Positions 12,201 through 21,549 of a stretch of DNA of 64,000 bases are shown in pieces. The first letter of the stretch is position 1. Each line of letters begins with the position of its first letter. Both the position numbers and the translations under genes were made by a program. The notes under the pieces are model-generated. The model saw only the letters and a list, made by a program, of their open reading frames with translations, did not search any database and was not told the origin of the DNA. Source of the stretch: Periconia sp. R9002 (Eukaryota; Ascomycota; Dothideomycetes; Pleosporales; Periconiaceae); NCBI GenBank assembly GCA_023627715.1, contig JAMAHW010000014.1, positions 1 through 64,000 of the forward strand. The letters are read 5' to 3'.

Positions 12201-12876
12201 GATTCCAGGACACGCAGGGATCGAGGGGAACGAAGAAGCAGACAAGCTGGCGAAGGCAGCCACGAGGAAAGAAAGTGAGGAGCCGCCGCGGCGCGATGGC
12301 GTTCCTTGGTATCTAGTACGACTAGCGATGGATAAGGCCGACATAGCAGGAGGGTTCTCCTCGCACCAGGCGACAGAGACAGGCATGTTCACCAAGAAAA
12401 TCGATGCAGCGTTCCACCTAGGCAGGTCAGCAGAGCTGTACCGGCAGCTGAGCAGCGCCGAGGCTGCTATCCTCACACAGCTTCGGACAGGCAAGACATT
12501 TCTCAAGGAGTATCTCCACAAGATCAAGGTATCCGACACAGAGCTGTGCGAGTGCGGGAGCATAGAGTCCATAGCGCACTTTCTTTTTACGTGCAGGCAA
12601 TGGAGGCAGCAAAGAGCACGGCTGAGACAGCAGCACGGGCAGCGATTCGGAGAGCTCTCGTACGCACTGGGAGGATACTCGAGCAAGCAAGAAGGCGGGC
12701 AAAGCATTGACGGACCGATAGAGCGATGGAAGGCAGACGTAGCAGCGGTCAAGGCCACGATCGAGTTCGCGAAAGACACTGGGCGACTGCAGCCACACCA
12801 GCAAGACGCAGCATATAGAGAAGAGGCAGAGGCGGAAGAGCGAAGCCAGCTCCAAGCTCCGTCTCCTATTGAATAA
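9264..12876 (+). pseudogene. LINE ORF2: endonuclease, reverse transcriptase, RNase H (broken)
   Basis: The endonuclease part (9264-10220) shows GDFNRHNPLWGG and a helical C-terminus. It is closed by TGA at 10218-10220 inside KRWW-DEGL, where TGG has probably become TGA. A frameshift near 10290 returns the frame at VDAELFETATRAK. After KQHWEAFF the text jumps to the RT fingers (PKEWKIAKIVPLQKP, NNYRPISLLPTLGK), so the segment that normally carries the KAPGxDG motif is missing. The RT core is otherwise good: SFDVKGAYNNV, LPQGSALAPILF and the catalytic AFVDDY. RNase H follows (LYVDASVRNG, then IFSDSQSALLS, then IPGHAGIEGNEEADKLAK), interrupted by an in-frame TAG at 12013-12015. A Cys/His C-terminal motif (CECGSIESIAHFLFTC) ends the protein. 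Confidence 0.88.
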
Positions 12877-13038
12877 GCGCATAGCAGCAAGCTGTCTATA
12901 AACGTGCCTCGGCCAGTGTGCTGCCGATTAAGAGGCACACGACGCCGGAAGCTGAACTGGAGAGAATGTAGTGTAGTAAGAGGTATTGGCTAGCACGTAG
13001 TAACGGCCCATACCCTCAGGGTGCATGGCCATAATAGA

Positions 13039-13058
13039 ACACACACACACACACACAC
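13039..13058 (+). repeat. (AC)n microsatellite, LINE tail
   Basis: Ten AC units directly after the LINE 3' untranslated region. Just upstream, ggcccataccctcaggg and tgcatggcc form an imperfect hairpin that may be part of the retrotransposon RNA end. Confidence 0.85.
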
Positions 13059-13703
13059 GCTTTGCAAATTGAAAAATCTGTTAACATCACTCACCACGTA
13101 GCGAGAAGTACCCTGTAGCGAGAAAAATCGTAAGTACTTAGGCTTCAAAATAAAATATCTTCATCCACGCTTAAGTACCTGGGTTATATAATTTATAGTA
13201 GATATCCAAGGCCTTTTGATACGTCGCCAGCACCACTTCGTGTAAAATTACAAATGTTGTCGTCGCATTCGCGCCTTGTAAGGAAGGGCTTCTTTTCACT
13301 GCACAGTACGGCTCGTGCACTGTAGGTCTTATATTGACCTACAGCTGGCTCAAATTTTATAATAATGCAATCAGCATTTTATAACCTAGACAGCACGCCA
13401 GCAACTTACCTTCAGCCCTGTGGCAGCTATGAACAGATAATTCATGCAATGTTGCCACGCTGATCAGTACTTGTTGATCTAAGCGAGATGTCCCTGGCTA
13501 CCTTGAGACGCTGACTACACGCTCATATAATAATTACAGTGTAACATAAGCCACAGGAACTAGAAGGCTAAGTCTGTGGCTAGAAACCTACGTCAAGTGG
13601 CTAGTAGCCTAAGAAAGGTCCAAGTAAGTCACATAACCCAAGTTCTTAGCGTCCCGAAAGACGTGAGGTGCGGGGTAAGGAGCCTAGTCGTAGTCTTGCG
13701 CTT

Positions 13704-13864
13704 GTACAGAGGGGTGACACGTCGGGAAGTGACGATTCGGGCCGCTGGTGTCTTTTAAGAGTCCAATCAATCAGAGCTTCAGATTTTGGTCTATTTGATA
13801 GCAAAGTTTCTATGGTACACAAGAGGCCCGAATCGTCACTTCCCGATGTGTCATCCCTCTGTAC
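13704..13864. mobile_element. MITE-like element with 40-bp inverted repeats
   Basis: A 161-bp unit with 40-bp arms at 13704-13743 and 13825-13864. They begin GTACAGAGGG(G/A)TGACAC and end GACGATTCGGGCC, and differ at only two positions, both G/A transitions. The interior (about 80 bp) does not code. It sits inside the larger Fot-like element and is a small non-autonomous element. A related terminus is found near 45.85 kb. Confidence 0.8.
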
Positions 13865-14086
13865 CGTTTGCAAACGATCACGGAACCCATGGAAACACCT
13901 CCGCCTAAAACATAAAGTACATTTCTCTTGCACTAACCGATGAGCGATTGTATCATCATTAACGCAGGATAACTAGGCGGAAAAAAATTTGTTGAGAGCT
14001 GAGAATGAGGCGAGCTATAAGATTACGGGATCATAAGAAAAAAAGATTTCCAGGAACACCGCATCTTTTGCTCTGATGCTCTAATA

Positions 14087-14969
14087 ATGAATCCTCTTTC
14101 GCAAGCCGAAGATGGGAGGCCAGAAGTTCTTACACGCAGGAAAGCCTTGCAGCTTTTAAGTCCGGACATGGGCAATCGTTCTGAGGAGCAACGCCATTCA
14201 TGGTCGGTCGATCCAATCCAGAGGCTCCACTGTCCACTTCTCCGTGGTCCACTTCTTCGAGTCTGGGACTGTTTCTCTGGAAGCCAGCCGGAAGGAGATA
14301 ATCGCATGCTATCGAGATCACCTGATCAGCGTCTTAACACGGAGCAAGCCCGTAAAACATCCCTTGCCAGTCATCTTGATCACAAGGTCTGGAAACCAAC
14401 ACCATATATCTCCTTTACTAAATCGCCTAGCGCGATTGAAGAAATCGTAGCATGGAGAAGCCCAAATCGAGGAGCTCAGACCCTTACTGTTATTGATCCT
14501 AACACTCGGCTTAACAATGGTTTACCGATTCTTGATGTGGTTGCTGAGATGGAGCACTATGGCATCCAGGACCCATACAACAAGGGAAACAGATACTACA
14601 TCGACCACTACGTTTGCCTATGGGAGGTAACAAAGGAAGAGATAGTCAAACATTACAAGTGGGAAGAGTTGGCCAAACATGCAAACTGGTATGAAGAAGT
14701 TATTATGCCGGCTTTCCGTAATTTTAGTAGGAAGAATGTCTCTGCTCCTGCCCGTACATCGGCATTCAATATGTCGACTATGATAGAAAGTCTTCCCAGT
14801 AAGTCTTTGAGCTATATATGCATTTACAAAGCTAATTAGTTAAGTCGCAAGCGAACCTCTCCGTCAAGACATATGGGACTCAGAGAACTCAGATGAATCT
14901 TCTCAACCTGATTATTTGGATAAAGACAACGACACTGACACCGATGACGAAACTGAAGAATATAACTAA
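14087..14969 (+). CDS. DUF7587-type protein carried inside the Fot-like element
   Basis: Exon 1 is 14087-14798 and exon 2 is 14845-14969, joined by a 46-nt intron (donor GTAAGT, acceptor TTAAG, phase 1), giving 278 aa. Residues ~55-75 (RGPLLRVWDCFSGSQPEGDN) and ~105-195 (YISFTKSPSAIEEIVAWRS; GNRYYIDHYVCLWEV) match the core of the fungal DUF7587 domain as I remember it. The second exon codes a strongly acidic tail (SDESSQPDYLDKDND). Function unknown. The reading frame is intact although the transposase beside it is broken, and it lies on the opposite strand to the transposase. It may be a host gene captured by the element or a gene into whose neighbourhood two elements inserted. Confidence 0.6.
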
Positions 14970-15032
14970 AACAGTAGAGGGGCTTCGATGAAGGTACATG
15001 CGAAGGTGAGACGGCATCAACTTCTATTTCCT

Positions 15033-16832
15033 CTACCACATCTTCGCCACTGGGGCTCTCCATGATTCTTGCAGAACTCCTACGTCTTGAACTTGGGTAT
15101 CCAGCTCCAGTGCATCTATTCCATGATAAGTACCTGCAACTTGCTCCTCCCTTCTCCGCACCACCTTAGCCTTTGGCTCTGTTGTATCTGTTGCCTCTGA
15201 TGCAGTACTCTTTCGCTTCCGACCACGCTTTGCCTTGCCTTTTGTTGTTTCTTCATGTACCGTTATGTTCGTGATTTTCTTCGCCTGTCGGGCGGCCTTT
15301 TTCGCCTCTTTCTCGGCTTTTCTAGCCTCTTCCACAGCATGCTCTGCTCGCCTCTTTTCAAGGACATCCCAAGTCATCACCCTCGCTGTCCCAAGTACTG
15401 TCGACTTAGTCACTCGGCGAGTTTTACCTTTGTAGCTTATTTGGGTCAAGAATTCATTTTGGTCGCGAAGAAGTGCGTTTTTGGCAAAAAGTGTCAGGGC
15501 GGCATTGAGACCTTTTGCTGGAGCCTCTCTTTGCGCTGGCTGCTCGCTTGATCGTTAGGAACGTGTTTTGATTATATTGAGCAACGATGCTAGTGTCTCT
15601 GAAGATACTGGTGTTGCGGGCGTCGGCATCGATTCGTACTGTGGAAGATGCTCCACATTCTCACTGGCGTTCGGAATAGGTAATTCGGCAGGCGGCTTTG
15701 GTATATCTGCAAGAACTCTATTAGGGTTGAATGGGAACAAACCGCTTCCTCGCCATGCTGCAAGAATATTCCTTTTAGTAAGCGCCTTTTCTCTCGCAGG
15801 GCTGTATAGATAAGTAAAATGCTGCTTGCCGACCGTGCCTACCCCACCTCGCTCCATTCGCTCAACCTGATCACGGTAGGCAGCCTTTAGGGGACCAAAT
15901 GCCGCTACGTCACAGGGCTGCAGCTTATGGGATGTGTGGGAGGGCATGCGGCATAATATAATGTTGTTCGCAAAGCAGAATTCTAGAATCTCGAGCGTTT
16001 CATGCGTACCGAAGCTATCCCATATAAGAACCCGCGGTCTGTTGTTAGCTCGATGTTTAGTTTGAGGATCAAACACCTGCTTGAGCCACTGCAAGCTGAT
16101 ATAGGAGTCGGTAAATCCAGAGTCAGAGCACGCATAAACCCAACCAGGGGTGGGATATGTAGTCCAGTTGGCTCGGTGGGTCGAGGCGGGCCAGATAATC
16201 ATAGGGTTCAGACACCTACCGTTGGCGGAGATACATTCAACAGCAGTTACCATGGTCCGCTTAACGCGAGCGCCTCTGTAGCGTTTTGTATCATCCTTAC
16301 CAACAAGGACCTTAACCGAATTAAGCATACTTAGCATCACTCCAGTCTCGTCCATATTATAGACATTTTCTGGATGGATACCGGGCTTATGTAGTACAGC
16401 CTCAATCACGTCAAACCAGTGAACGACCTTATCATAGATATTATATCGGTTCCAGTCCTGCGGCTTGTTCGTCCTTGCGACGAGCTCTATCCGGCGTTTC
16501 TCAAACCGCTTAGCCCAGTTGTAGTGAGGAGGCTTAAGAGGCCTGTCTGCTTCGGGTCGGTGGCGGGTGGCACTAAACCCTATCGTAGGTATGTACTGAA
16601 CTCGCACAGGCTGCCCGAGAGCACCACACTGTGTCAAGAAATCGGAGACAGCCTTTTCTTCGTACGGGTAGGGGTATTGTTGATCTACGGCTTTCGCTTC
16701 TTTTGAGGGTCGACCGTTTGCACGAGCATAGAGGGTGGCAAGAGCGACGTTGAAATAGGCTGCTCGGGCAGGATATGTGTCGGGTACGCCTTCAGAAAGG
16801 GGTCTAATCAACGCTTGACTGGCTCTATCCAT
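15033..16832 (-). pseudogene. Fot/pogo-family DDE transposase, one premature stop
   Basis: The main part (from ATG at 16832) carries a helix-turn-helix/CENP-B-like segment (HYNWAKRFEKRRIEL) and a DDE_1 catalytic core: the first Asp in YNMDETGVMLS, the second in VLIWDSFGTHE and the third in LQPCDVAAFGPLK. A TAA at 15555-15557 stops it after LLNIIKTRS. The same frame is open again directly after the stop and encodes the family's usual C-terminal tail: NEFLTQISYKGKTRRVTKS, then a long Lys/Ala coiled coil and a basic KGKAKRGRKRK motif, to a stop at 15033. So one nonsense change separates two halves of about 425 and 173 residues. No other lesion is visible, so the copy is recent or recently killed. 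Confidence 0.88.
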
Positions 16833-17901
16833 ATTAGTCCGCTGTAGTGATAGTGTTGCGGTGAAGTCACAGCCAAAGCGACTGCAAGCAAAGCACTGTC
16901 GGAGTAGCAAACAACGAAACTGGACACCTGGCTATTTTTAGGCTAGACAAACCGAGCAAACAGAACTAACTAGACAAACACTCTTAGCACTGCGCCACAG
17001 CTGACTTTCTTTCGCAAAGATTTAAAACCGCAGATTTATTACGACGATACAGCCAAGGCGCGCTAAAGGGCACGCTAAGGTAAAAGTATCTTTGAGTCCC
17101 CTTCTTCTGGCCGGCGAAACTCTCGTAGTCCACAACATTTGGTGTAAGGCGACCTGAAACTCTCGGGAGTCAACATATTCGTCAGTAAACTGTTTAATAG
17201 TCGTGTCGATATCCCTAATCCTTCTAGCAATCGTGGTTAAACAGGGGTCTTTGATTTGAAGCGGAGTTCGAGGTGATGATAAGATCGTCGATAGCGATAC
17301 GAGCGTGCGGTATTTTTTCTCTAAACGCCTAGTGTGAGGGAAGTGATAGCTGACGAATATTAATATATTGGCTTTATTCTGAGAAACTAATGCGGTGAGA
17401 CTTGAAATCCCAAACAAGTGATATCCTTCTCGCTACGGAGTACTTCTCGCCACGTGGTAAGCGATGTTATCTGGTATGAGATTGTTGCTTACTACCAGAA
17501 AGAAGGCCCACGGTGGTCAAAATGGACCCCAGGCTACGATGCGCTAGTGAGTACTGGCGATCCAATTAGCCTCATCTCAGAAATATGACTTTATTGAATC
17601 CGAGAAAGCTTGTGCAACCATGGCGCGGAACCTGCATTCATGATGCGTTGTCATCCAACGAAAACCAGACACGAATCATAGCCTACTCGCCCCCCATTTA
17701 TCTCGTTCACATGACGCATCATAAAAGATCATCAAGCATATTTCTTCAAGTGTCATCTTTGGAAATGTGCAATTCCTCCAAAGCAACTTAAATCGACAGA
17801 AACAACAGAGATCAACGTCGATTGATGAAAGTAGCTCATACTAAGATAACGATTCGATTGATATATATTCGAAATTGGGCCACAGTCTTGAATACTTATG
17901 G

Positions 17902-18489
17902 ATGGCAAAGCCGGGCTTGTTAAATTTGCCTGTCGAGACACTTCATGAGATTCAAGCGTTACTGAGCTATGCCTCACAGCTTGCCTTGCGCCTCACCTGC
18001 CGCGAACTCCACGCCAAACTCATCGATCCCGCGAAGCTTATAACGCTATATCCTCGAAGAGGAAATGACCCGATACAACGAACGTACGATATTGACGACC
18101 TTCTCGAGATCGAACGGTGGCCGACATACATGGGAGTTCTTGGTCGACCAGAATATGTTAAGCAGCCAATCGCTGGCCACGACTTTTTTGCTTGCTCATT
18201 ATGCTTGAAACTGCGTTCTGCCGGCAAATTTTCAAATGCGATGATGAAGGGCAAACGTGGGAAACTGGGATCGGGCACCGTAGATGAAAGGCGCTCTCGA
18301 TTTTGCATACCTTGCAGGATCGCACAAAACAGATATCGAAGAGGCACAGAATTACGATTCGGAGGGGCCGGCGGTGGTTATGGTTTCGTGTGCTTAAAGT
18401 GTGGTAGCTTCGAGGGAGTCGGTTATAGCTTCGATCGAGCTAGTTTTTCGTTGAAGCTTTGCGATTCTTGTTGGGAGCGAGGCGTATAA
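17902..18489 (+). CDS. F-box protein with Cys-rich region
   Basis: 195 aa from the ATG at 17902; the open frame upstream has no ATG. Residues ~1-45 (LLNLPVETLHEIQALLSYAS, LALRLTCRELH) are an F-box. Beyond it come Cys pairs: FACSLCLKLRSAGKFSNAMM, then FCIPCRI, VCLKCG and LCDSCWERG, arranged as in a Pleosporales F-box family whose members bind zinc. A role as SCF substrate adaptor is inferred from the F-box. The stop falls soon after the last Cys pair, and a second Cys-rich open stretch lies 60 nt downstream, so the protein may have lost its C-terminal exon. Confidence 0.75.
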   Translation: MAKPGLLNLPVETLHEIQALLSYASQLALRLTCRELHAKLIDPAKLITLYPRRGNDPIQRTYDIDDLLEIERWPTYMGVLGRPEYVKQPIAGHDFFACSLCLKLRSAGKFSNAMMKGKRGKLGSGTVDERRSRFCIPCRIAQNRYRRGTELRFGGAGGGYGFVCLKCGSFEGVGYSFDRASFSLKLCDSCWERGV

Positions 18490-18547
18490 CGTCCTCAATT
18501 ATGATATAAAACACAAACCGGAACAGTAATTATTGCAATATTTAGTA

Positions 18548-18670
18548 TGCCGTCAATGCAAATGCTGAATATGTGGAAAATTGTTTACGTGTCACATTTG
18601 GAAATGCGGTGTAACTTGTCGCTCTGGATGCTTGACATGGGTGCCAAGAACTGATCCGCATTGTTCATGA
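18548..18670 (+). pseudogene. Possible lost Cys-rich 3' exon of the F-box gene
   Basis: One frame reads CRQCKC, stop, ICGKLFTCHIWKCG, then TCRSGCLTWVPRTDPHCS and a stop. The dense, regular Cys spacing is not what random sequence gives. It is cut by one TGA and preceded by a possible acceptor (atatttag). I read it as a decayed zinc-binding tail exon, but it could be an independent small gene relic. Confidence 0.35.
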
Positions 18671-19219
18671 GGCCTTTTGATACTGCTCGGCAGGACCCAC
18701 CACGGAAGCTAATGCGACACCCACCCATCAACAACGCCCCGCAGAATTGTGATCACAAACAACACCGCATCAACCCCTGGCCTCCTCAATCGTCCCGTCC
18801 ATCGCCGCCGTTGATGGCAATTGTCCAATACTCGTCCAAGCGCAAATATGATGAAGCGTCATTCAATCGCCTACACGCGTGACTCTAAAGCCAGCTATGC
18901 TAGAGCAGTCCAGCCCATCAAGCGGTAACGCATGCTGCAAAATTTCTCTACTACCTCAAAATGACTGAAATACACGGCAAGCAATATAGCTACCTGGCCG
19001 ACGCGTCGATCGACCAGAAACGGGTCGCCAACAAAGGAGATGCTGCCAGCTTATGCAGCCATGTAGCTTTGCCTCAGTGGTCAACGGAGAACTCAATAGC
19101 TGAAGTAGCGCGGTGTCTCAAACTTTCCCCCTTTTCTAGATTCAACCTGAGATGCACCTCTCGACTTACATAGCACATGCATAGTTCGATTTCTTTACAT
19201 TATTGCATACTAACTAACT

Positions 19220-20354
19220 ATGAACTCCCCATTCTTAACAGAACAATTCGGAGGGTAAGATCTGTAAATGGTTGCGATGTTCATAACTTACGAATTTGAA
19301 GGTGTCTACGGGCCACTCCGATTAAGATTTTTGTGGGGAGCGGCAAGGCGATCTACTTCATTCATCCCGGAGTCTTGTCAGCGTGCAAATCATCTTCAGC
19401 AGATGTTCGTGTGAGCGGATCTTGGAAAGATGTGGGCGAAGGGGCCATCGACTGGACCGACTTTGATGAGCAAACGATCGAGTGTGTTTTGCACTATCTT
19501 TACACTGGAGACTACCACGTCCATGTCGCTGGGAGCGAAAATTCGGTATCCATCACTGAGAATGGAGCAGAGGCTATAGGACAGACTGGAGGTGAGTGAG
19601 ACTGCAGTATGATGTTACGATCTCACATTGAACTGTATGCCCTGCTCATAACGAGTCGCTAACTACAAGAGAATCGTCCGCCGCAGAACACTCTACCGCA
19701 TGCCAAAGTCCTCTGCTAGAGGTTTCGTTGCAACGACCACTTACTCCGATTCAGAGCTGTATAGAGGCAGGGCTTCCAACAAAACAGATGCGAACAGCCG
19801 CTGGACACGCAGCAGAACAGGACTTTGAGCGCGATAAACATGCAACTGGAGTGACCGTCTTGACGCATGCGAGGGTTTACTCTTTTGCCCATATGCATTT
19901 TTTCGCCGACTTGGCAAAGCTCGCACTGCAACGTCTCACCCAGGCTCTGTATCTCGCACCGTGTGAGCCCAATATTTTGTTTCCCTACCTTGGGGATGCC
20001 GTCCGTCACATTTACGACACTACACCTGGGCCTGAAATACATGAAGATCCTGCAAGAAAGCTGTTGTCGCAGTATTTTGCCCTGAATTACACAGATCTTG
20101 CAGGTGACGGTCTGTATGCTCTTGTGGAAGAGGGGGGCGAGTTGATGGTGGACATATCGCACAAGCTAGCGAGACTGCTGGTAACGAAGACCTCTCAGAT
20201 TGGCGCTTTGGAAATTAGGAACCGTAGTCTCTCCATAGAAGCGGCGGAGCTGCAGATCATCTGTAACAGCAAAGAGAAGGAAATCCAACAGATGCAGGCA
20301 AAAGAGGAAGCAGGTAGAACTTTGAAAAAGAAAAAGATGGGAAGTTTGTACTGA
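19220..20354 (+). CDS. BTB/POZ domain protein
   Basis: Three exons: 19220-19254, 19302-19591 and 19672-20354 (introns 47 and 80 nt, phases 2 and 1), 335 aa. The joined start reads MNSPFLTEQFGGCLRATPIK and the second junction TGESSAAEHSTACQSPLL; both phases and the family pattern agree. Residues ~15-90 form the BTB fold core (IKIFVGSGKAIYFIHPGVL; DWTDFDEQTIECVLHYLYTG). The conserved C-terminal module of this fungal BTB family follows (SLQRPLTPI; HARVYSFAHMHFF; RKLLSQYFALNYTDL), ending in a Lys-rich coiled coil. BTB proteins of this kind commonly adapt Cul3 ubiquitin ligases; that role is inferred. The gene looks intact. Confidence 0.8.
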
Positions 20355-20772
20355 TGCCAACGACAAAGCAACTGCATAACATGCTGAAAATGATAATAAG
20401 TTGCCGAAATGAAAGCCTATAATTCTGATTAACTTATGGATCTATTGCCTTGAATGTTCAGTTTTTGATAGCCCTGGAGATCACTCTTTTGTGTGGGACT
20501 CAAGTGGGCTCTCAACCGGCATCCGTGTTGGTAAAACACACTAAGCTTAATTTAGAAATGTTAATTAATGCTAGAGCTTCTACAGGCTCTCCGTTATATG
20601 CTAGATTTATATAAGGGAGCCATATTAGGATTCAATGCCAGGCCCAAGGTGGGAACCAAAATGGGACCTTTGGGGTTCGAAAAAGCTCCAGCACGCCACA
20701 ATCCGGGCTGTGCAAGCACTCGAATGGCTCGACACCCTCAGCCTTGTTACCTCAAGCTCTCTTCACCTATTG
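20355..20772. other. Short intergenic stretch
   Basis: About 420 nt; nothing supported. Minor open frames occur on both strands, one of them continuing the dead gene to the right. Confidence 0.3.
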
Positions 20773-21507
20773 ATCCATACTTTTCGCGCTCCCGGTGCGA
20801 CTGAGCAAGCCAATGCCTTGACTATGAGCCAGCTGCTGTAGAGTAGTATCAGACATCTTGCCCATCCATTGTGTCGCTCCAACTCCCGCACTGACTCATT
20901 TCGCCGAGACAAGATTGCCGGTTGTAGACACGATGAGCTGATCCGCATCATCGGCAGCGGAGACATCCTCAAAGTCACTGCCTTCACTTCCTCTGCGTGC
21001 TCCGAAGCGCGAGCGCATACTGCGAGACATTGTTTGATACTGTCAACCTCCTGAGATATCCACTCCCTCTCTGCTACACACCCGTCTCCTGTATTGTTCT
21101 CTTGAAGGCAGAGGGCCTCGAACTTTTCGTCGAGGTTTTCACGGTATTCTTTGAGGTCGGTTCCTGTATTCTCAAGGATAACCTTGAAATCTTCGACCCC
21201 ACTCTTGCTCGCTGAAGCCGTACGTTTATAGAACTGTGAGATTAAATATCTGATTCAAGGTGAATACGTGCAAGTTGACATCGCCAACAGCGATAAGAAT
21301 CGTAGACTTGCACCCATTGAGCAGATTTTTGAAGCGCACAATATCTTTACCCATATATGTGAGCTTTGCCCAACACCTAAAACTCTTCTTGGATTCCAAT
21401 GAGTGCTTGGCGTAGTTCGCAATTACCTCCTTGAAATCCTGGGAGGCCTTGCCGCAGTGGAGCAGTGGGAGACTAAAACTGTCGAATCGAACCTCATCCT
21501 TCGACAC
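20773..21507 (-). pseudogene. PigL_N-type STAND N-terminal domain gene, decayed
   Basis: The first part (21507-21226) contains FRCWAKLTYMGKDIVRFKNL and CKSTILIAVGDVNLHVFTL. The second part (from about 21216) reads SSKSGVEDFKVILENTGTDL, then AEREWISQEVDSIKQCLAVC and ARASEHAEEV. Together this is the pattern of the fungal N-terminal domain found on STAND proteins (AzaL/PigL type). The frame then slips: FEDVSAADDADQLIVSTTGN and QWMGKMSDTTLQQLA are encoded one frame away and are cut by an in-frame TGA. The gene probably had an intron near 21220. Proteins of this type are NLR-like signalling heads. It starts only about 50 nt from the oppositely oriented HET-NLR relic, so the two probably shared a promoter. 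Confidence 0.65.
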
Positions 21508-21549
21508 GAGATCTTGAAGCGACTCTATAGCTTTTCATAGGGAGCCGTC

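Larger units (their letters stand above)
8317..13058 (+). mobile_element. Degenerate non-LTR retrotransposon (LINE, Tad/I-like) with RNase H and (AC)n tail
   Basis: The element has the standard two-ORF plan: a gag-like ORF1 with CCHC knuckles, then ORF2 with an APE-type endonuclease, reverse transcriptase and RNase H. It ends in an (AC)10 run at 13039-13058, a plausible replication tail. The 5' limit is set where the GC-rich, coding-like sequence begins and is approximate; I could not find a clear target-site duplication. Base composition is much more GC-rich than the 27-33 kb block, so this copy has largely escaped RIP. It is dead: two frameshifts, two nonsense codons and an internal deletion are visible. 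It could still be mobilised in trans only in principle. Confidence 0.9.
13084..17467 (-). mobile_element. Fot/pogo-like DNA transposon with terminal inverted repeats
   Basis: The ends are inverted copies: ACATCACTCACCACGTAGCG... at 13084 and its reverse complement ending ...GATGT at 17467. The arms stay alignable for about 41 nt and share an inner repeat of the phrase TAGCGAGAAG. Each end abuts TA (13082-13083 and 17468-17469), the target duplication expected of the pogo/Fot group. Inside lie a pogo-type transposase (minus strand, broken), an intact two-exon DUF7587-type gene (plus strand) and a small nested inverted-repeat element. At 4.4 kb it is longer than a typical single-gene Fot element, so it is either a composite or an element with captured cargo. 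Confidence 0.8.

Noticed and set aside
8344..12938. Long ORFs on the minus strand of the LINE (for example 9770-10660 and 12141-12938)
   Set aside because: They are shadows of GC-rich coding sequence; their translations have low complexity and no family features, while the plus strand shows clear RT and RNase H motifs.
13319..13343. Short hairpin ctgtaggtc...gacctacag
   Set aside because: A 9-bp stem inside transposon sequence without a T-rich tail or gene end beside it; no function assigned.
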